Shown here in pieces: positions 14,756-23,602 of a DNA stretch of 64,000 nucleotides. Positions within the stretch are counted from its first letter, which is position 1, and every line of letters begins with the position of its first letter. Location of the stretch: NCBI RefSeq assembly GCF_001625015.1, contig NZ_LVWJ02000014.1, positions 1,178,001 to 1,242,000 of the forward strand. The letters run 5' to 3'. The translations under genes and the position numbers were made by a program. Source of the DNA: Lewinella sp. 4G2 (GTDB lineage: Bacteria; Bacteroidota; Bacteroidia; Chitinophagales; Saprospiraceae). The notes beneath the pieces were generated by a model. The model did no database searches. It had not been told where the DNA came from and saw only the letters and a program-made list of their open reading frames with translations.

Positions 14756-16870
14756 ATGAAATTTCGCGGCACCCTGCTATTTGCGGCCCTCCTCTTCGTA
14801 ACCGGCATCTTCTACGCAGCTTATACTCCCGAACCCTTCCCCCCCGGAGATAAGGATTCGGTGATCATCCAAACGATGATGCGCAACCTTGCCCGGTTCC
14901 ACTACCAGCCGCTGCAGATTGACGACGAACTGAGTAAACGTGCCTACGATTTTTACCTGGACGACGTGGATGGCAACCGCCTCTTCTTTACGCAGCAAGA
15001 CATCAAAGCTTTTGAAGGGCAACGCCTGGCTATTGACGATCAGATCAATGCCGGTTCCTACGAGTTCTTCGAGCTCGTCCAGAAGCACATGGACGCCGCC
15101 GTTGACAAAACGGAAAAGATCTACACGGAAATCCTGAGTGAGCCTTTCGCCCTCGAGCGCGGTGGTAACATCACTCTCCGCAACGAGGATGATTCAGAAT
15201 GGACCAAGAACGACCAACAACTTCGCCAGTACTGGGAGGAATACCTGAAGCGGGATATCCTCAACCAGATCACCAATAAACTGGAGGAGAATGCGAAGAA
15301 TGACAGCCTGCTCGTCAAACCTACCCCCGAAGAGTTGGAGGTAACCATGCGCGAAAAGACCCTCGAACGCTACCAAAAGTGGACGGAGCGGATGCGCACC
15401 GGCAAACTTTCCATCAAGCGCAGCCAGTACCTGAATGCGCTCACTTCCATGTTCGACCCCCACACGAGCTACTACCGTCCGAAGGATAAGGAGAGTTTCG
15501 ACATCCGTTTCTCTGGCCGCCTGGAAGGCATCGGTGCTACCCTGCAAACCAAGGATAGCTACACCCGCGTCACCAGCCTCGTGGTCGGTGGCCCCGCCTG
15601 GAAGGGTGGAGAATTGGAGGTGGACGACCTCATTATGTCCGTCCGCCAGGGCGATCAGGATACCATCGTGGACATTAAGGATATGGTGGTGGAGGACGTC
15701 GTCACCTACATCCGCGGCAAGAAGGGCACTACGGTGATCCTGAAAGTACAGAAGCCAGACGGCGCCATCCAGGAGATTTCCATCGTCCGTGACGTGGTGG
15801 TGATCGACGATAGTTTCGCCCGCTCCCTCGTGGTTCCCGGTCGCGCTGAAGGGGAAAAGGTAGGCTACATTAACCTGCCCAGCTTCTACGCTGACTTCCA
15901 GAATAAGGATGGCCGTTTCTCCGCAAAGGACATTAAGGTAGAGCTCGAAAAGCTGAAGGAGCAGAACGTGGATGGTATCATCCTCGACCTCAGAAATAAT
16001 GGTGGCGGTTCCCTACGTGACGTGGTGGACATGTCCGGATTCTTTATTCCCGAAGGCCCCGTCGTACAGGTGGCCGGCCGCGGAAAGGAGAAGGAAGTGC
16101 TTTCCGACAAGGACCCCAGCGTGGTGTACGATGGCCCACTGGTCGTCCTCGTCAATCAGTACTCCGCCTCCGCCAGTGAGATCCTCGCCGCTGCTTTGCA
16201 GGATTACAACCGCGCCGTAATCGTAGGCAGCCCCAGTACCTTTGGTAAGGGGACGGTTCAGCGCTTCATTGACCTCGACCGTACCATTCCCGGCCGCAGT
16301 GACGTAAAGCCACTCGGCTCCGTGAAACTGACGATGCAGAAGTTTTACCGCATCAACGGTGGCTCCACCCAACTACGTGGCGTAGTGCCCGACATCATTT
16401 TGCCGGACAGCCGCTCTCTCCTCGAAACGGGTGAGCGCCAGCAGCACGCCCCCCTCGCGTGGACGAGCATCGACCCCGCCGAGTACGAGCAGAACGTGTA
16501 CACGATCGACTTTATGGACGAACTCGCCGCCCGCTCCAACAGCCGGGTAAACAGCAACAACACCTTCCAACGCATTAAGCAGAATGCGGAGCGGGTGAAG
16601 AAGCAAAGCGATCGCAACACCTACCCCCTCGCCCTGAGTGATTACCAGAACCTCATTCGCGCTAATAAGTCGGAGGCGGAGATGTACGACGATTTGTTCG
16701 ACGACGTCGTTAACCCCGGAGTCCTTAACCTCGTAGTGGACCTTGAGCCCATCCTACAGGATGAGAGCAAGACGGCCCGTAACGAAGAGTTTAAGGAGAG
16801 CGTCAGTAAGGATGTTTACATTCAGGAGGCGATTAATATCCTGGCTGATATGCAGGAGTTGGCGAAGTAG
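14756..16870 (+). CDS. prc: Carboxy-terminal processing protease Prc/Tsp (S41)
   Basis: Periplasmic serine protease that trims C-terminal tails of envelope proteins. The ATG at 14756 (MKFRGTLLFAALLFVTG) gives a signal peptide and 704 residues, the Prc length. In order: an N-terminal helical domain (to about residue 230), a PDZ domain (FSGRLEGIGATLQTKD ... VGGPAWKGGELEVDDLIMSV), and the S41 core (DGIILDLRNNGGG, the nucleophile Ser in NQYSASASEILAAAL, the general-base Lys in STFGKGTVQ). A charged C-terminal domain follows. The longer upstream frame covers the promoter, so 14756 is preferred. Confidence 0.93.
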   Translation: MKFRGTLLFAALLFVTGIFYAAYTPEPFPPGDKDSVIIQTMMRNLARFHYQPLQIDDELSKRAYDFYLDDVDGNRLFFTQQDIKAFEGQRLAIDDQINAGSYEFFELVQKHMDAAVDKTEKIYTEILSEPFALERGGNITLRNEDDSEWTKNDQQLRQYWEEYLKRDILNQITNKLEENAKNDSLLVKPTPEELEVTMREKTLERYQKWTERMRTGKLSIKRSQYLNALTSMFDPHTSYYRPKDKESFDIRFSGRLEGIGATLQTKDSYTRVTSLVVGGPAWKGGELEVDDLIMSVRQGDQDTIVDIKDMVVEDVVTYIRGKKGTTVILKVQKPDGAIQEISIVRDVVVIDDSFARSLVVPGRAEGEKVGYINLPSFYADFQNKDGRFSAKDIKVELEKLKEQNVDGIILDLRNNGGGSLRDVVDMSGFFIPEGPVVQVAGRGKEKEVLSDKDPSVVYDGPLVVLVNQYSASASEILAAALQDYNRAVIVGSPSTFGKGTVQRFIDLDRTIPGRSDVKPLGSVKLTMQKFYRINGGSTQLRGVVPDIILPDSRSLLETGERQQHAPLAWTSIDPAEYEQNVYTIDFMDELAARSNSRVNSNNTFQRIKQNAERVKKQSDRNTYPLALSDYQNLIRANKSEAEMYDDLFDDVVNPGVLNLVVDLEPILQDESKTARNEEFKESVSKDVYIQEAINILADMQELAK

Positions 16871-16932
16871 AACTGCTCGCTCTTTGTGCTCCGGATTTTT
16901 CAAAATTTTGCAGGAGTTGAAGAGGCTGGGGA

Positions 16933-17013
16933 GGCCTACGGCGCTACGCATCTGCCCGTCCCGAAGGGCCGGCTTGCGTAGCGATGGCACACCGTCAGGT
17001 GGCCCATTCTACT
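16933..17013 (+). repeat. 3'-flank repeat family, copy 1 (after prc)
   Basis: About 80 bp with core CCGTCCCGAAGGGCCGGC and tail GGTGGCCCATTCTACT, located about 60 bp after the prc stop in sense orientation. Copies 2 and 3 occur after lpdA and lpxD. Confidence 0.8.
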
Positions 17014-17068
17014 GCCTCGGGTGGTCTATTTCATTAAAGACGATGAATCATTCAACAACATAATTTAC

Positions 17069-17107
17069 GCTAAAAGGCCTGACTGCACTGCAGTCAGGCC
17101 TTTTAGC
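17069..17107. terminator. Bidirectional terminator-like hairpin (19-bp perfect stem)
   Basis: GCTAAAAGGCCTGACTGCA (17069-17087) pairs with its exact complement at 17089-17107. The stem carries AAAA on one side and TTTT on the other, the usual form of a factor-independent terminator. It probably ends the prc transcript. Confidence 0.85.
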
Positions 17108-17158
17108 ATTTTCGGAGTAATCCTCGTTACCTGGCTGCCAGCGTTTCCCCCGGCGTGT

Positions 17159-17166
17159 TACCTTTG
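17159..17166 (+). promoter_or_regulatory. -7 promoter element of lpdA
   Basis: TACCTTTG followed by CGGC matches TAnnTTTG, 150 bp before the lpdA ATG. The matching TTG upstream is not clear. Confidence 0.45.
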
Positions 17167-17316
17167 CGGCCCCGGTGGTAAAAGCGGGTTGAGTGGTCAA
17201 CCCAAGCTTTACCGGACGTGTTTTAATAGGCGTACTTATCGGGCTTCCTGATCAGCAACAGCTGACTTTAAATCTCTCCGAACCAAGGGCCAGACCAACC
17301 AAAAAATCAATTGGAA

Positions 17317-18720
17317 ATGCAATACGATCTCATCATTATCGGTAGTGGCCCCGGCGGTTACGTAGCGGCCATCCGTGCCGGACAGCTTGGCATGAAGACG
17401 GCCATTATCGAACGGTACAACGCCCTCGGCGGCACCTGCCTTAACGTAGGTTGCATTCCTTCCAAGGCGTTGCTGGATAGCTCGGAGCACTACCACGCTG
17501 CCCACGAGAAATTTGCGGAGCACGGGATCAAGATTGAAAATCTGGGCATCGACATGCCGCAGATGATCAACCGTAAGAATGACGTCGTGAGCCAAACCGT
17601 CAAGGGGGTACAGTTCCTGATGAAGAAGAACAATGTGGACGTTTACTACGGCCACGGCACTTTTTCCGGGCCTAACGAAGTCAAGGTGGCCATGAACGAG
17701 GGGGACGACCAGACGCTCACCTCCAAACACTTCATTATTGCCACCGGCTCCAAGCCCATCACGCCGGCCATGATGAACTACGATAAGAAACGGGTAATCA
17801 CCTCTACGGAGGCGCTCAACATTCAGGAAGTACCCAAGAACATGGTCATCGTCGGCGGTGGCGTTATCGGCCTTGAGTTGGGCAGCGTCTACGCCCGCCT
17901 CGGTACCGAAGTGGAAGTGGTGGAATTTCAGGATCGAATCATCCCCACCATGGACAAGGACTGCTCCAAGGAACTCATGCGTGCGCTCAAGAAAACGGGC
18001 GTGAAATTCCACCTCAAGCATAAAGTGACGGACGTGCAGGGTAACGATACCGGCGCTAAAGTCACGTTTGAACCTAAAGCAGGCGGCGATGCCAAAACCA
18101 TCGACGCAGACTACTGCCTCATCGCCATTGGCCGCCGCCCCTACACGGACAACTTAGGCTTGGACAAAGCCGGCGTCAACGTCGACGAACGGGGCCGTAT
18201 CGCCGTTGGTGATCACCTGGAAACCAACGTTCCTCACATCTACGCGATTGGTGACGTCGTTCGCGGCGCCATGCTCGCGCATAAGGCAGAGGAGGAAGGT
18301 GTGTTTGCCGTCGAAACCATCGCTGGTCAGAAGCCGCACGTAGATTACAACCTCATCCCCGGCGTCGTCTACACCTGGCCCGAAGTGGCTGCTGTTGGTA
18401 AGACGGAAGAAGAGATCAAAGCGGAAGGTATCCCCTACAAAGCGGGTAAGTTCCCGTTCAAAGCACTCGGCCGCGCCCGCGCCAGTATGGACATTGAGGG
18501 TATGGTAAAGGTCATCGCCCACGCGGAGACTGATGAGATCCTGGGCGTCCACATGGTCGGCCCCCGTACGGCGGATATGATCGCGGAAGCCGTTGCGCTG
18601 ATGGAGTTCCGGGCGAGCGCGGAGGATGCGGCGCGGATGAGCCACGCCCACCCTACGTATACGGAAGCCTTTAAGGAAGCGGCGTTGGCGGCTACTGGAG
18701 ATCGGGCACTTCACGTATAA
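17317..18720 (+). CDS. lpdA: Dihydrolipoyl dehydrogenase
   Basis: E3 flavoprotein that reoxidises lipoamide in 2-oxoacid dehydrogenase and glycine-cleavage complexes, passing electrons to NAD. 467 residues from the ATG at 17317 (MQYDLIIIGSGPGGYVAA); an in-frame TTG at 17311 is less likely. Features in order: FAD GxGxxG, the redox disulfide GGTCLNVGCIPSKALL, an NAD site (MVIVGGGVIGLELGSVYARLG), YAIGDVVRGAMLAHKAEEEG and the C-terminal dimer-interface active-site HAHPTYTEAFKEA. It stands alone; no E1/E2 genes are adjacent. Confidence 0.96.
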   Translation: MQYDLIIIGSGPGGYVAAIRAGQLGMKTAIIERYNALGGTCLNVGCIPSKALLDSSEHYHAAHEKFAEHGIKIENLGIDMPQMINRKNDVVSQTVKGVQFLMKKNNVDVYYGHGTFSGPNEVKVAMNEGDDQTLTSKHFIIATGSKPITPAMMNYDKKRVITSTEALNIQEVPKNMVIVGGGVIGLELGSVYARLGTEVEVVEFQDRIIPTMDKDCSKELMRALKKTGVKFHLKHKVTDVQGNDTGAKVTFEPKAGGDAKTIDADYCLIAIGRRPYTDNLGLDKAGVNVDERGRIAVGDHLETNVPHIYAIGDVVRGAMLAHKAEEEGVFAVETIAGQKPHVDYNLIPGVVYTWPEVAAVGKTEEEIKAEGIPYKAGKFPFKALGRARASMDIEGMVKVIAHAETDEILGVHMVGPRTADMIAEAVALMEFRASAEDAARMSHAHPTYTEAFKEAALAATGDRALHV

Positions 18721-18729
18721 GGGTTGGGG

Positions 18730-18807
18730 CCTCCGGCGGTACCGACAACCCGTCCCGAAGGGCCGGCTTACGTAGCGATGGCACACCGTTAGGTGGCCCA
18801 TTCTACT
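18730..18807 (+). repeat. 3'-flank repeat family, copy 2 (after lpdA)
   Basis: About 78 bp starting CCTCCGGCGG only 10 bp after the lpdA stop, sense orientation, nearly identical to copy 3 behind lpxD. Confidence 0.85.
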
Positions 18808-18995
18808 GAGATGAAAGATGTCTCCTGCACTCAATATTCTACGATGCTGGTAGCCATTTTCGACGTAGCTCGGTGTTAAGATGATCAGATCGAAATCCCT
18901 CTTTCAATTAACTCTCGACTTTTAGCCGGAGATATAGTCCCAATTCCGCTCTGTCACTTCTTTTGTAGCCAAAAGAAGCAAAAGCTTTGTCCTTT
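18808..18995. other. Intergenic stretch with the MITE-like element flank
   Basis: No gene is seen. The segment from about 18955 (CTTCTTTTGTAGCC, AAAAGAAGCAAAAGC) is the flank that accompanies all three inverted-repeat elements. Confidence 0.5.
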
Positions 18996-19173
18996 GCAGG
19001 TGGTAGTGATTTCTCGGCGGGAAAGCTAAAATCTGCCAACTCGCCAATCGCTTTGTTCGCTGCGCCTTAGCCTTTTGATTGCATAATATGGTGGGCTATT
19101 TCTTTAAACTTGTGCGTGCTCAAACAGTGCAGATTTCTTCACGCTTTCCCGCCGAGAAATCACTACCACCTGC
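18996..19173. repeat. Inverted-repeat (MITE-like) element, copy A
   Basis: 178 bp bounded by a perfect 31-bp inverted repeat (18996-19026 and 19143-19173; arm core CTCGGCGGGAAAGC). Internal AAATCTGC near the left arm and GCAGATTT near the right arm extend the palindrome. It lies in the convergent gap between lpdA and the exo/endonuclease gene. Copies B and C have the same interior but different arms. Confidence 0.85.
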
Positions 19174-19180
19174 AAGGGAC

Positions 19181-19440
19181 GGATAATCTCCAGAGGCCTC
19201 AGATATCCCGTCTAAAATCTAAGATCTAACGTCTGAAATCCTCAACGCTTTTCTACCGGGAAACCACTACCACGGTTGCTGGACGGATAATCTCCAGAGG
19301 CCTCAGATATCCCGTCTAAAATCTAAGATCTAACGTCTGAAATCCTCAACGCTTTTCTACCGGGAAACCACTACCACGGTTGCTGGACGGATAATCTCCA
19401 GAGGCCTCAGGTATCCTGTCTAAAATCCAAAATCTAACGT
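19181..19440. repeat. 104-bp tandem repeat, two full units plus half
   Basis: Units begin at 19181, 19285 and 19389 (GGATAATCTCCAGAGGCC), an exact period of 104 bp. Each unit carries a degenerate right end of the MITE-like element plus a run of (G)TCTAAAATCT-type repeats. The array ends exactly at the stop of the minus-strand gene at 19441. Confidence 0.85.
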
Positions 19441-20478
19441 CTAAAGTCCCAGCACCACTCCCAAGCCCCGGTGGTCCGAATACCCCGTCTCCACCCGCTC
19501 TACGGAGTGAATGGTGAACGCTGTATCCACCATCAGGTAATCAATCCTTAGCCAGGGGATCGGGCCGGTGAACGTCGTGCCGAGCCCCGTTCCCGCTTCC
19601 GCCCAGGCATCCCGTAGGCGGGGCGAGAGAGCTTTGCGGTAGGTATAGGAGGAAGGGACGTCATTAAAATCGCCGCCCAGAATGACGGGGTGCGGGCTGG
19701 CGTTGACGATGGCCTGGATTTCTTCCGCTTGTTGGGCCCTCTTCGCGGCCGCTGTGGCGTAGCTGCGGAGCATGGACTTGGCGCGATTTACAGTTTGGTC
19801 CAGGTCTTTATCGTTACCGATCCGGTCGGCGAGTTTGGAAATTTGGTTGGACTGCAGGTGGGCGTTTATCACCCGGACTTTCCCCAGTTCCGTATCCACA
19901 TCCACCACGGTAAATCCGTTGTAGGCCTTGGGGGTATAGTGGCTGGAAATTTTCTTCAGGCCCGACGCAAAGGTCACGGCCGTTTTCCCCGTTGGTTGAT
20001 AGTAGTCTCCGAGGCCAAGGTGCTGCTTTATGTAAGACCGTTCCGCCTTCGTATTCGCGAAGCGGGAAGACTCCTGGACCATCAGCACGTCGGGGTCATA
20101 AGACTTGGCGAAGGAGAGGCTCCGGTCCGCACTGATTTTTTTCCAGGCGTCATTCCGGAACAATCGCACATTAGTCGTGAGGACCCTGATGGTGGGCTCG
20201 CCTTTAGCTGACTTGGTTCCACCACCAAAAGAAAAGAGTTGGGGTACCAGGGGGAGGGCAAACACTAAAATTACCAGTGGAAAAACCAATTTGCGCCAAT
20301 CCTTGCGGTAGACAAGTATCCCCGCATAAATAAGGGTAAACAACAGCAACACCGGTAGCATCAAAGCAATGATGGCGGGGGGCCAGAGTTGATCCGGCGG
20401 AATGAATCGTGCCAGCAATCCGCATCCAGCGAGGAAGGCCGTGCCGTAACCCAGCAAGTGAAAGAGGAAGCGGAACAA
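19441..20478 (-). CDS. Membrane-anchored endonuclease/exonuclease/phosphatase-family protein
   Basis: The protein has 345 residues. The N-terminal 85 hold three membrane segments, beginning FLFHLLGYGTAFLAGCGLLA. The catalytic domain has the EEP fold signature: LTTNVRLF, VLMVQES (metal-binding Glu), INAHLQSNQ, the GGDFNDVP loop and the C-terminal YSDHRGLG with the catalytic His. The active site is expected outside the cytoplasmic membrane. Substrates of this family range from nucleic acids to phospholipids, and none can be assigned. It is followed 15 bp upstream by rhomboid in the same direction, probably one transcript. Confidence 0.85.
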   Translation of the reverse strand: MFRFLFHLLGYGTAFLAGCGLLARFIPPDQLWPPAIIALMLPVLLLFTLIYAGILVYRKDWRKLVFPLVILVFALPLVPQLFSFGGGTKSAKGEPTIRVLTTNVRLFRNDAWKKISADRSLSFAKSYDPDVLMVQESSRFANTKAERSYIKQHLGLGDYYQPTGKTAVTFASGLKKISSHYTPKAYNGFTVVDVDTELGKVRVINAHLQSNQISKLADRIGNDKDLDQTVNRAKSMLRSYATAAAKRAQQAEEIQAIVNASPHPVILGGDFNDVPSSYTYRKALSPRLRDAWAEAGTGLGTTFTGPIPWLRIDYLMVDTAFTIHSVERVETGYSDHRGLGVVLGL

Positions 20479-20493
20479 GGTGGTGGCTTAAAA

Positions 20494-21498
20494 TTACTGG
20501 TTGGAAGCGCGGAAAAGAAAGTCCTTTTCCTCCTTCGAAAGGCTATTGTAACCCCGCTCCTTGATCTTATCCAGAATAGCGTCGAGCTGCTCCTGGTGGG
20601 AAAGTTCGGGCTCCTCGTAGGTCGTGGAAGACCGGGAAGAATGGCCGGACTTCTTAGCCTCACCACCCGCCTTCCGCATAAAGCTGGGGCGCGTCTTTGG
20701 CGTTGTTTCCTTGACGGAACGGCCACCCCGTGAAGCGGAGCGGGGGCCTTTCTTTTTATGATCGGAGGAAGGGGTAAGGAGGCGATCCCAGGTGCGCTCC
20801 ACCCAGGAGATTGCATTGGCAACCGGTTCGGTGATGTCGCGCCCTTTCCGCAGTTGGACGGCAAAGAGGATACCAAAGATGATGCCACCGATGTGGTCAA
20901 TCGTACCTCCGATGTTATCGAGCGTCCCCAGGCTCAGAACCTGGATCAGGATCGTTACGATGACGATGTACTTGAGTCGCACGTTACCCAGAAACATCAG
21001 GCGGATACTGTACTCGGGGGAAAGGACGCCAATCGCCGTCAGGATACAGGAGACTGCTCCGCTCGCACCGTAGGCAACGGAAATACCATCCTTCAGGGAG
21101 GTAGGGTAGATCACGGCAAAGGAGAACAGAAAAGCAAACAATCCACCGGCCAGGTAGAGCGGTAGGATGCGACAGTCTCCGTACAAATCCCCCATAATGC
21201 GGCCGAACCACAGGAGGAAGAGCATATTCCACAGGATGTGGAAGAAACTCACGTGTAGGAACATGTGGGTAATGAGCGTCCACGGGTGCGTCAAGAGATG
21301 CCACGGGTCGTAGGTCACCGCCAGGAAGCGGAGTACTTGCTCGAAGATGGGCGACTCACTAAAGCCATTGATGATGTTGAAGACCACCCCCGTCAGTGCC
21401 ACCACGATCCACACGGCGACGTTGACAATGATGATCTTGTTGACCATATTGCCAAAGTTGAATTCGCGGCGGACGTCGTCCCAGATGGATTGTAGCAT
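20494..21498 (-). CDS. Rhomboid-family intramembrane serine protease
   Basis: 334 residues. The six-helix rhomboid core is visible: HMFLHVSFFHILWNMLFLLWFG (H-x-x-x-H then N), the nucleophile loop AYGASGAVS, and the catalytic His in DHIGGIIFGILFAVQL. A hydrophilic C-terminal tail of about 110 residues, rich in Lys/Ser, precedes a conserved end motif (LDAILDKIKERGYNSLSKEEKDFLFRAS) seen in many Bacteroidota rhomboids. It acts in the cytoplasmic membrane; its substrates are unknown. Confidence 0.9.
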   Translation of the reverse strand: MLQSIWDDVRREFNFGNMVNKIIIVNVAVWIVVALTGVVFNIINGFSESPIFEQVLRFLAVTYDPWHLLTHPWTLITHMFLHVSFFHILWNMLFLLWFGRIMGDLYGDCRILPLYLAGGLFAFLFSFAVIYPTSLKDGISVAYGASGAVSCILTAIGVLSPEYSIRLMFLGNVRLKYIVIVTILIQVLSLGTLDNIGGTIDHIGGIIFGILFAVQLRKGRDITEPVANAISWVERTWDRLLTPSSDHKKKGPRSASRGGRSVKETTPKTRPSFMRKAGGEAKKSGHSSRSSTTYEEPELSHQEQLDAILDKIKERGYNSLSKEEKDFLFRASNQ

Positions 21499-21698
21499 GA
21501 GCGGGTTGGATGCGCTATTGAAAAAACGATTTAACCGGGAATAGTTGTGTGTGCCCAGGTAAAAAGGATTGTTGGGTCTTATTGCGGGCTTTTGGTGGGG
21601 TGGTATGGCGGGAGAGACGTTAGACGTTGGATTTTAGATCTTAGACGGAATTGTGCCTAACCAAATAGCGTTGACAGATTAATAATGAAGTCGCGCCA

Positions 21699-22685
21699 TT
21701 ACGCACGACGGTTTTTAAATTTTTCCTCAGTTAGGTACTTGACACCGGCGGGGAGTATTTGCCCACGCCCCTCACGGGCATACTTGCCGGGCGTGGGTAA
21801 ATACTTCACGACGGTTGGGCACAGGTCTTCATTCACCCCCTGGCCGTCCTTGATCAAGAGCGCATAGCGGTAGCCTGGCTGATCCGATCGCCAGCCGGCC
21901 ACAAAGGCTTTGGGACTGCTTCGCAACGGCAACCTTCCGTGGATCCGTTTGGTATTATAGTGCTTCACGGCTCTGTTTACCAGGCGCTTTAGCTGGTCAA
22001 AGTCTTTGGGTTGCCAGTGGTCGAGGTACTCTTGTTTGATCACACCGTTGAGGCGTTCAGCGTAAGCATTGTCCAGCGCTACGTCGCACATACTACTTGA
22101 GATGCCTCTGCTACGCAGTCGTTCGACGAACTGACGACTACGATACTGCGAACCACCATCGCTGTGGAAGATGAGACCCTGTAGATCTGACTGACCACAC
22201 TGGCGAAAAGCGCTTTCCAAGGCAGCGATGTTTGCCGTTGCCAGTAGGTGTTTGCTCGTATGGACACCTACGATCTGACGGCTATAAACGTCAATGATGA
22301 AGGTGATGTAGTAAAAGCTATTGTTGATGCGATAGTACGTCGTATCGCTCTGCCATACTTGGTTAACCCCATTGATAATCAGTTCTTTAATTAAATTAGG
22401 ATAGCGATAGGACCCCGATCGGGTTACCCGCACGTAGTTGCGTTTACGGACTAGGGCATAGCCACGCCGGGTCATCTCACGGCAGAATGCGTTGCGCGAG
22501 ATATGCCGCGGCCGTAGCATACTCCAGGCTTTCTGTAGGCCCAGGCCGGGGTGTTCTCTGCGCAACAGTTTTAACTGAGACTCAGCTCCGTTCATGGCAT
22601 CCTCGTACTTAGCTCGGCGCTTCCAAAAAGCAGCGTGAGCTTGTCGACTAACGCCCAAGGCTAAATAGATCGTTTGCTTCGTCAT
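21699..22685 (-). CDS. IS3-family transposase OrfB (DDE catalytic subunit)
   Basis: 328 residues with an rve integrase core: VWQSDTTYYRI (first Asp), HSDGGSQYRSRQFVERL (second Asp), and the Glu in NAYAERLNGVIKQEYL. An HTH_21-type N-terminus precedes it (LLRREHPGLGLQKAWSMLRP ... NAFCREMTRRGYAL). Its ATG overlaps the orfA stop as ATGA. The frame is also open upstream, without stops, to an A9 run in orfA, so an OrfAB fusion can be made by -1 frameshifting. Confidence 0.95.
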   Translation of the reverse strand: MTKQTIYLALGVSRQAHAAFWKRRAKYEDAMNGAESQLKLLRREHPGLGLQKAWSMLRPRHISRNAFCREMTRRGYALVRKRNYVRVTRSGSYRYPNLIKELIINGVNQVWQSDTTYYRINNSFYYITFIIDVYSRQIVGVHTSKHLLATANIAALESAFRQCGQSDLQGLIFHSDGGSQYRSRQFVERLRSRGISSSMCDVALDNAYAERLNGVIKQEYLDHWQPKDFDQLKRLVNRAVKHYNTKRIHGRLPLRSSPKAFVAGWRSDQPGYRYALLIKDGQGVNEDLCPTVVKYLPTPGKYAREGRGQILPAGVKYLTEEKFKNRRA

Positions 22686-23083
22686 TGGCTCTTCTTTTTG
22701 CTCGAAGAGTCGGCTGAGCGCAGTGTGGAAGCAGCTTTTTTTTTGAACTCCGGCATCTCCTCTTCGTAAATGGCCAGCATTCTCGTTTTGTGGTCAAGTT
22801 GAATGGCCATCCGACCGAGGAGGGCTTGCTGTTCGGCGAGCTGACGTTGCAGTTCTGCAAGCTTAGCAGTTTGACTATTGGGGACTTCGACGATAACGGC
22901 ATTCTTCTTGGCCATGCTACTGTATTTAGCGATCCAGTTGTAGATCGTTTGATAAGATACGCCGTAAAGCTGGACCATTTGCTTGACACTAAAGGTGCCC
23001 TCCTCAAAATCTTTGACGCGGGCTCGTTTGAAGCACTCGCCGTAGCGCTTGGTGGGACGGATCTTCCGATTTTTTGTTGACAT
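22682..23083 (-). CDS. IS3-family transposase OrfA (HTH DNA-binding subunit)
   Basis: 133 residues: a helix-turn-helix (ARVKDFEEGTFSVKQMVQLYGVSYQTIYNWIAKY) and a leucine-zipper coiled coil (AKLAELQRQLAEQQALLGRMAIQLDHKTRML). Near codon 112 the coding strand has nine A residues (TTC AAA AAA AAA GCT), an A-AAA-AAA slippery heptamer. A -1 shift there runs into the orfB frame without a stop. Confidence 0.92.
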   Translation of the reverse strand: MSTKNRKIRPTKRYGECFKRARVKDFEEGTFSVKQMVQLYGVSYQTIYNWIAKYSSMAKKNAVIVEVPNSQTAKLAELQRQLAEQQALLGRMAIQLDHKTRMLAIYEEEMPEFKKKAASTLRSADSSSKKKSQ

Positions 23084-23164
23084 TTCGATGCATTGGTGTC
23101 AACGTATTTGGTTTAGGACAAATACCATAGGCTTTGGGTGTTCAACCGTCCCTTACCGGTGGTA

Positions 23165-23322
23165 GTGATTTTCCGGCGGAATGGCGTTAAGAAATCTGCA
23201 CTGTCCGAGCACGCTACAGATTGAGTATTTAGTTCACAATTCGATGTAATCGATCTATCCAAGCTCAGCGCGAGAGTCGAGTGGCGAGTTTGCAGATTTT
23301 AGCCATTCCGCCGGAAAATCAC
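23165..23322. repeat. Inverted-repeat (MITE-like) element, copy B
   Basis: 158 bp bounded by a perfect 21-bp inverted repeat (23165-23185 and 23302-23322; arm core CCGGCGGAATGGC). It keeps the interior GTGC...GCAGATT blocks of copies A and C, in the reverse orientation. Its outer flank (TTTTGCTTCTTTT / GGCTACAAAAGAAG) is split by the 22-bp micro-element. Confidence 0.83.
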
Positions 23323-23361
23323 GTTAAGCCACGGTTACAGGACAAAGCTTTTGCTTCTTTT

Positions 23362-23383
23362 AGCTGCGCTGCTACTGCGTGGT
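23362..23383 (+). repeat. 22-bp micro-element inserted in the MITE flank
   Basis: In copies A and C the flank reads TTCTTTTGGCTACAAAAG without a break; here exactly 22 bp lie between TTTT and GGCTAC. First half AGCTGCGCTGC, second half TACTGCGTGGT. Confidence 0.88.
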
Positions 23384-23455
23384 GGCTACAAAAGAAGTGG
23401 TGGAGGAGAAGCGGTAGAATAATGTGTCACGCCAAATTAAACTTGGCACGCCACT

Positions 23456-23536
23456 AGTAGAATGGGCCACCTAACGGTGTGCCATCGCTACGCAGGCCGG
23501 CCCTTCGGGACGGGTTGTTACAAGCGCCGCCGGAGG
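23456..23536 (-). repeat. 3'-flank repeat family, copy 3 (after lpxD)
   Basis: Reverse-strand copy about 66 bp after the lpxD stop, again in the sense of the preceding gene. Confidence 0.83.
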
Positions 23537-23602
23537 TATATGACGACATTGAAATAGAGGTCCTATCCATCCGGTCTAAAATCCAAAATCTAACCTCTAA
23601 AG

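Larger units (their letters stand above)
21652..23120 (-). mobile_element. IS3-family insertion sequence, apparently intact
   Basis: 1469 bp. Terminal inverted repeats start TGTGCCTAACCAAATA (21652) and, on the other strand, TGTCCTAAACCAAATA (from 23120), both running into CGTTGACA. The flanking 3-bp target duplication is AAT (21649-21651 and 23121-23123). It contains orfA and orfB in the usual order with a poly-A slippage site. It landed in repeat-rich DNA next to MITE-like copy B. TIRs, duplication and both frames look undamaged, so it may be recent or active. Confidence 0.92.

Noticed and set aside
21652-23120. A prophage or integrative element around the transposase genes
   Set aside because: Only a single IS3-type element with its own ends is present; no phage or conjugation genes are nearby.
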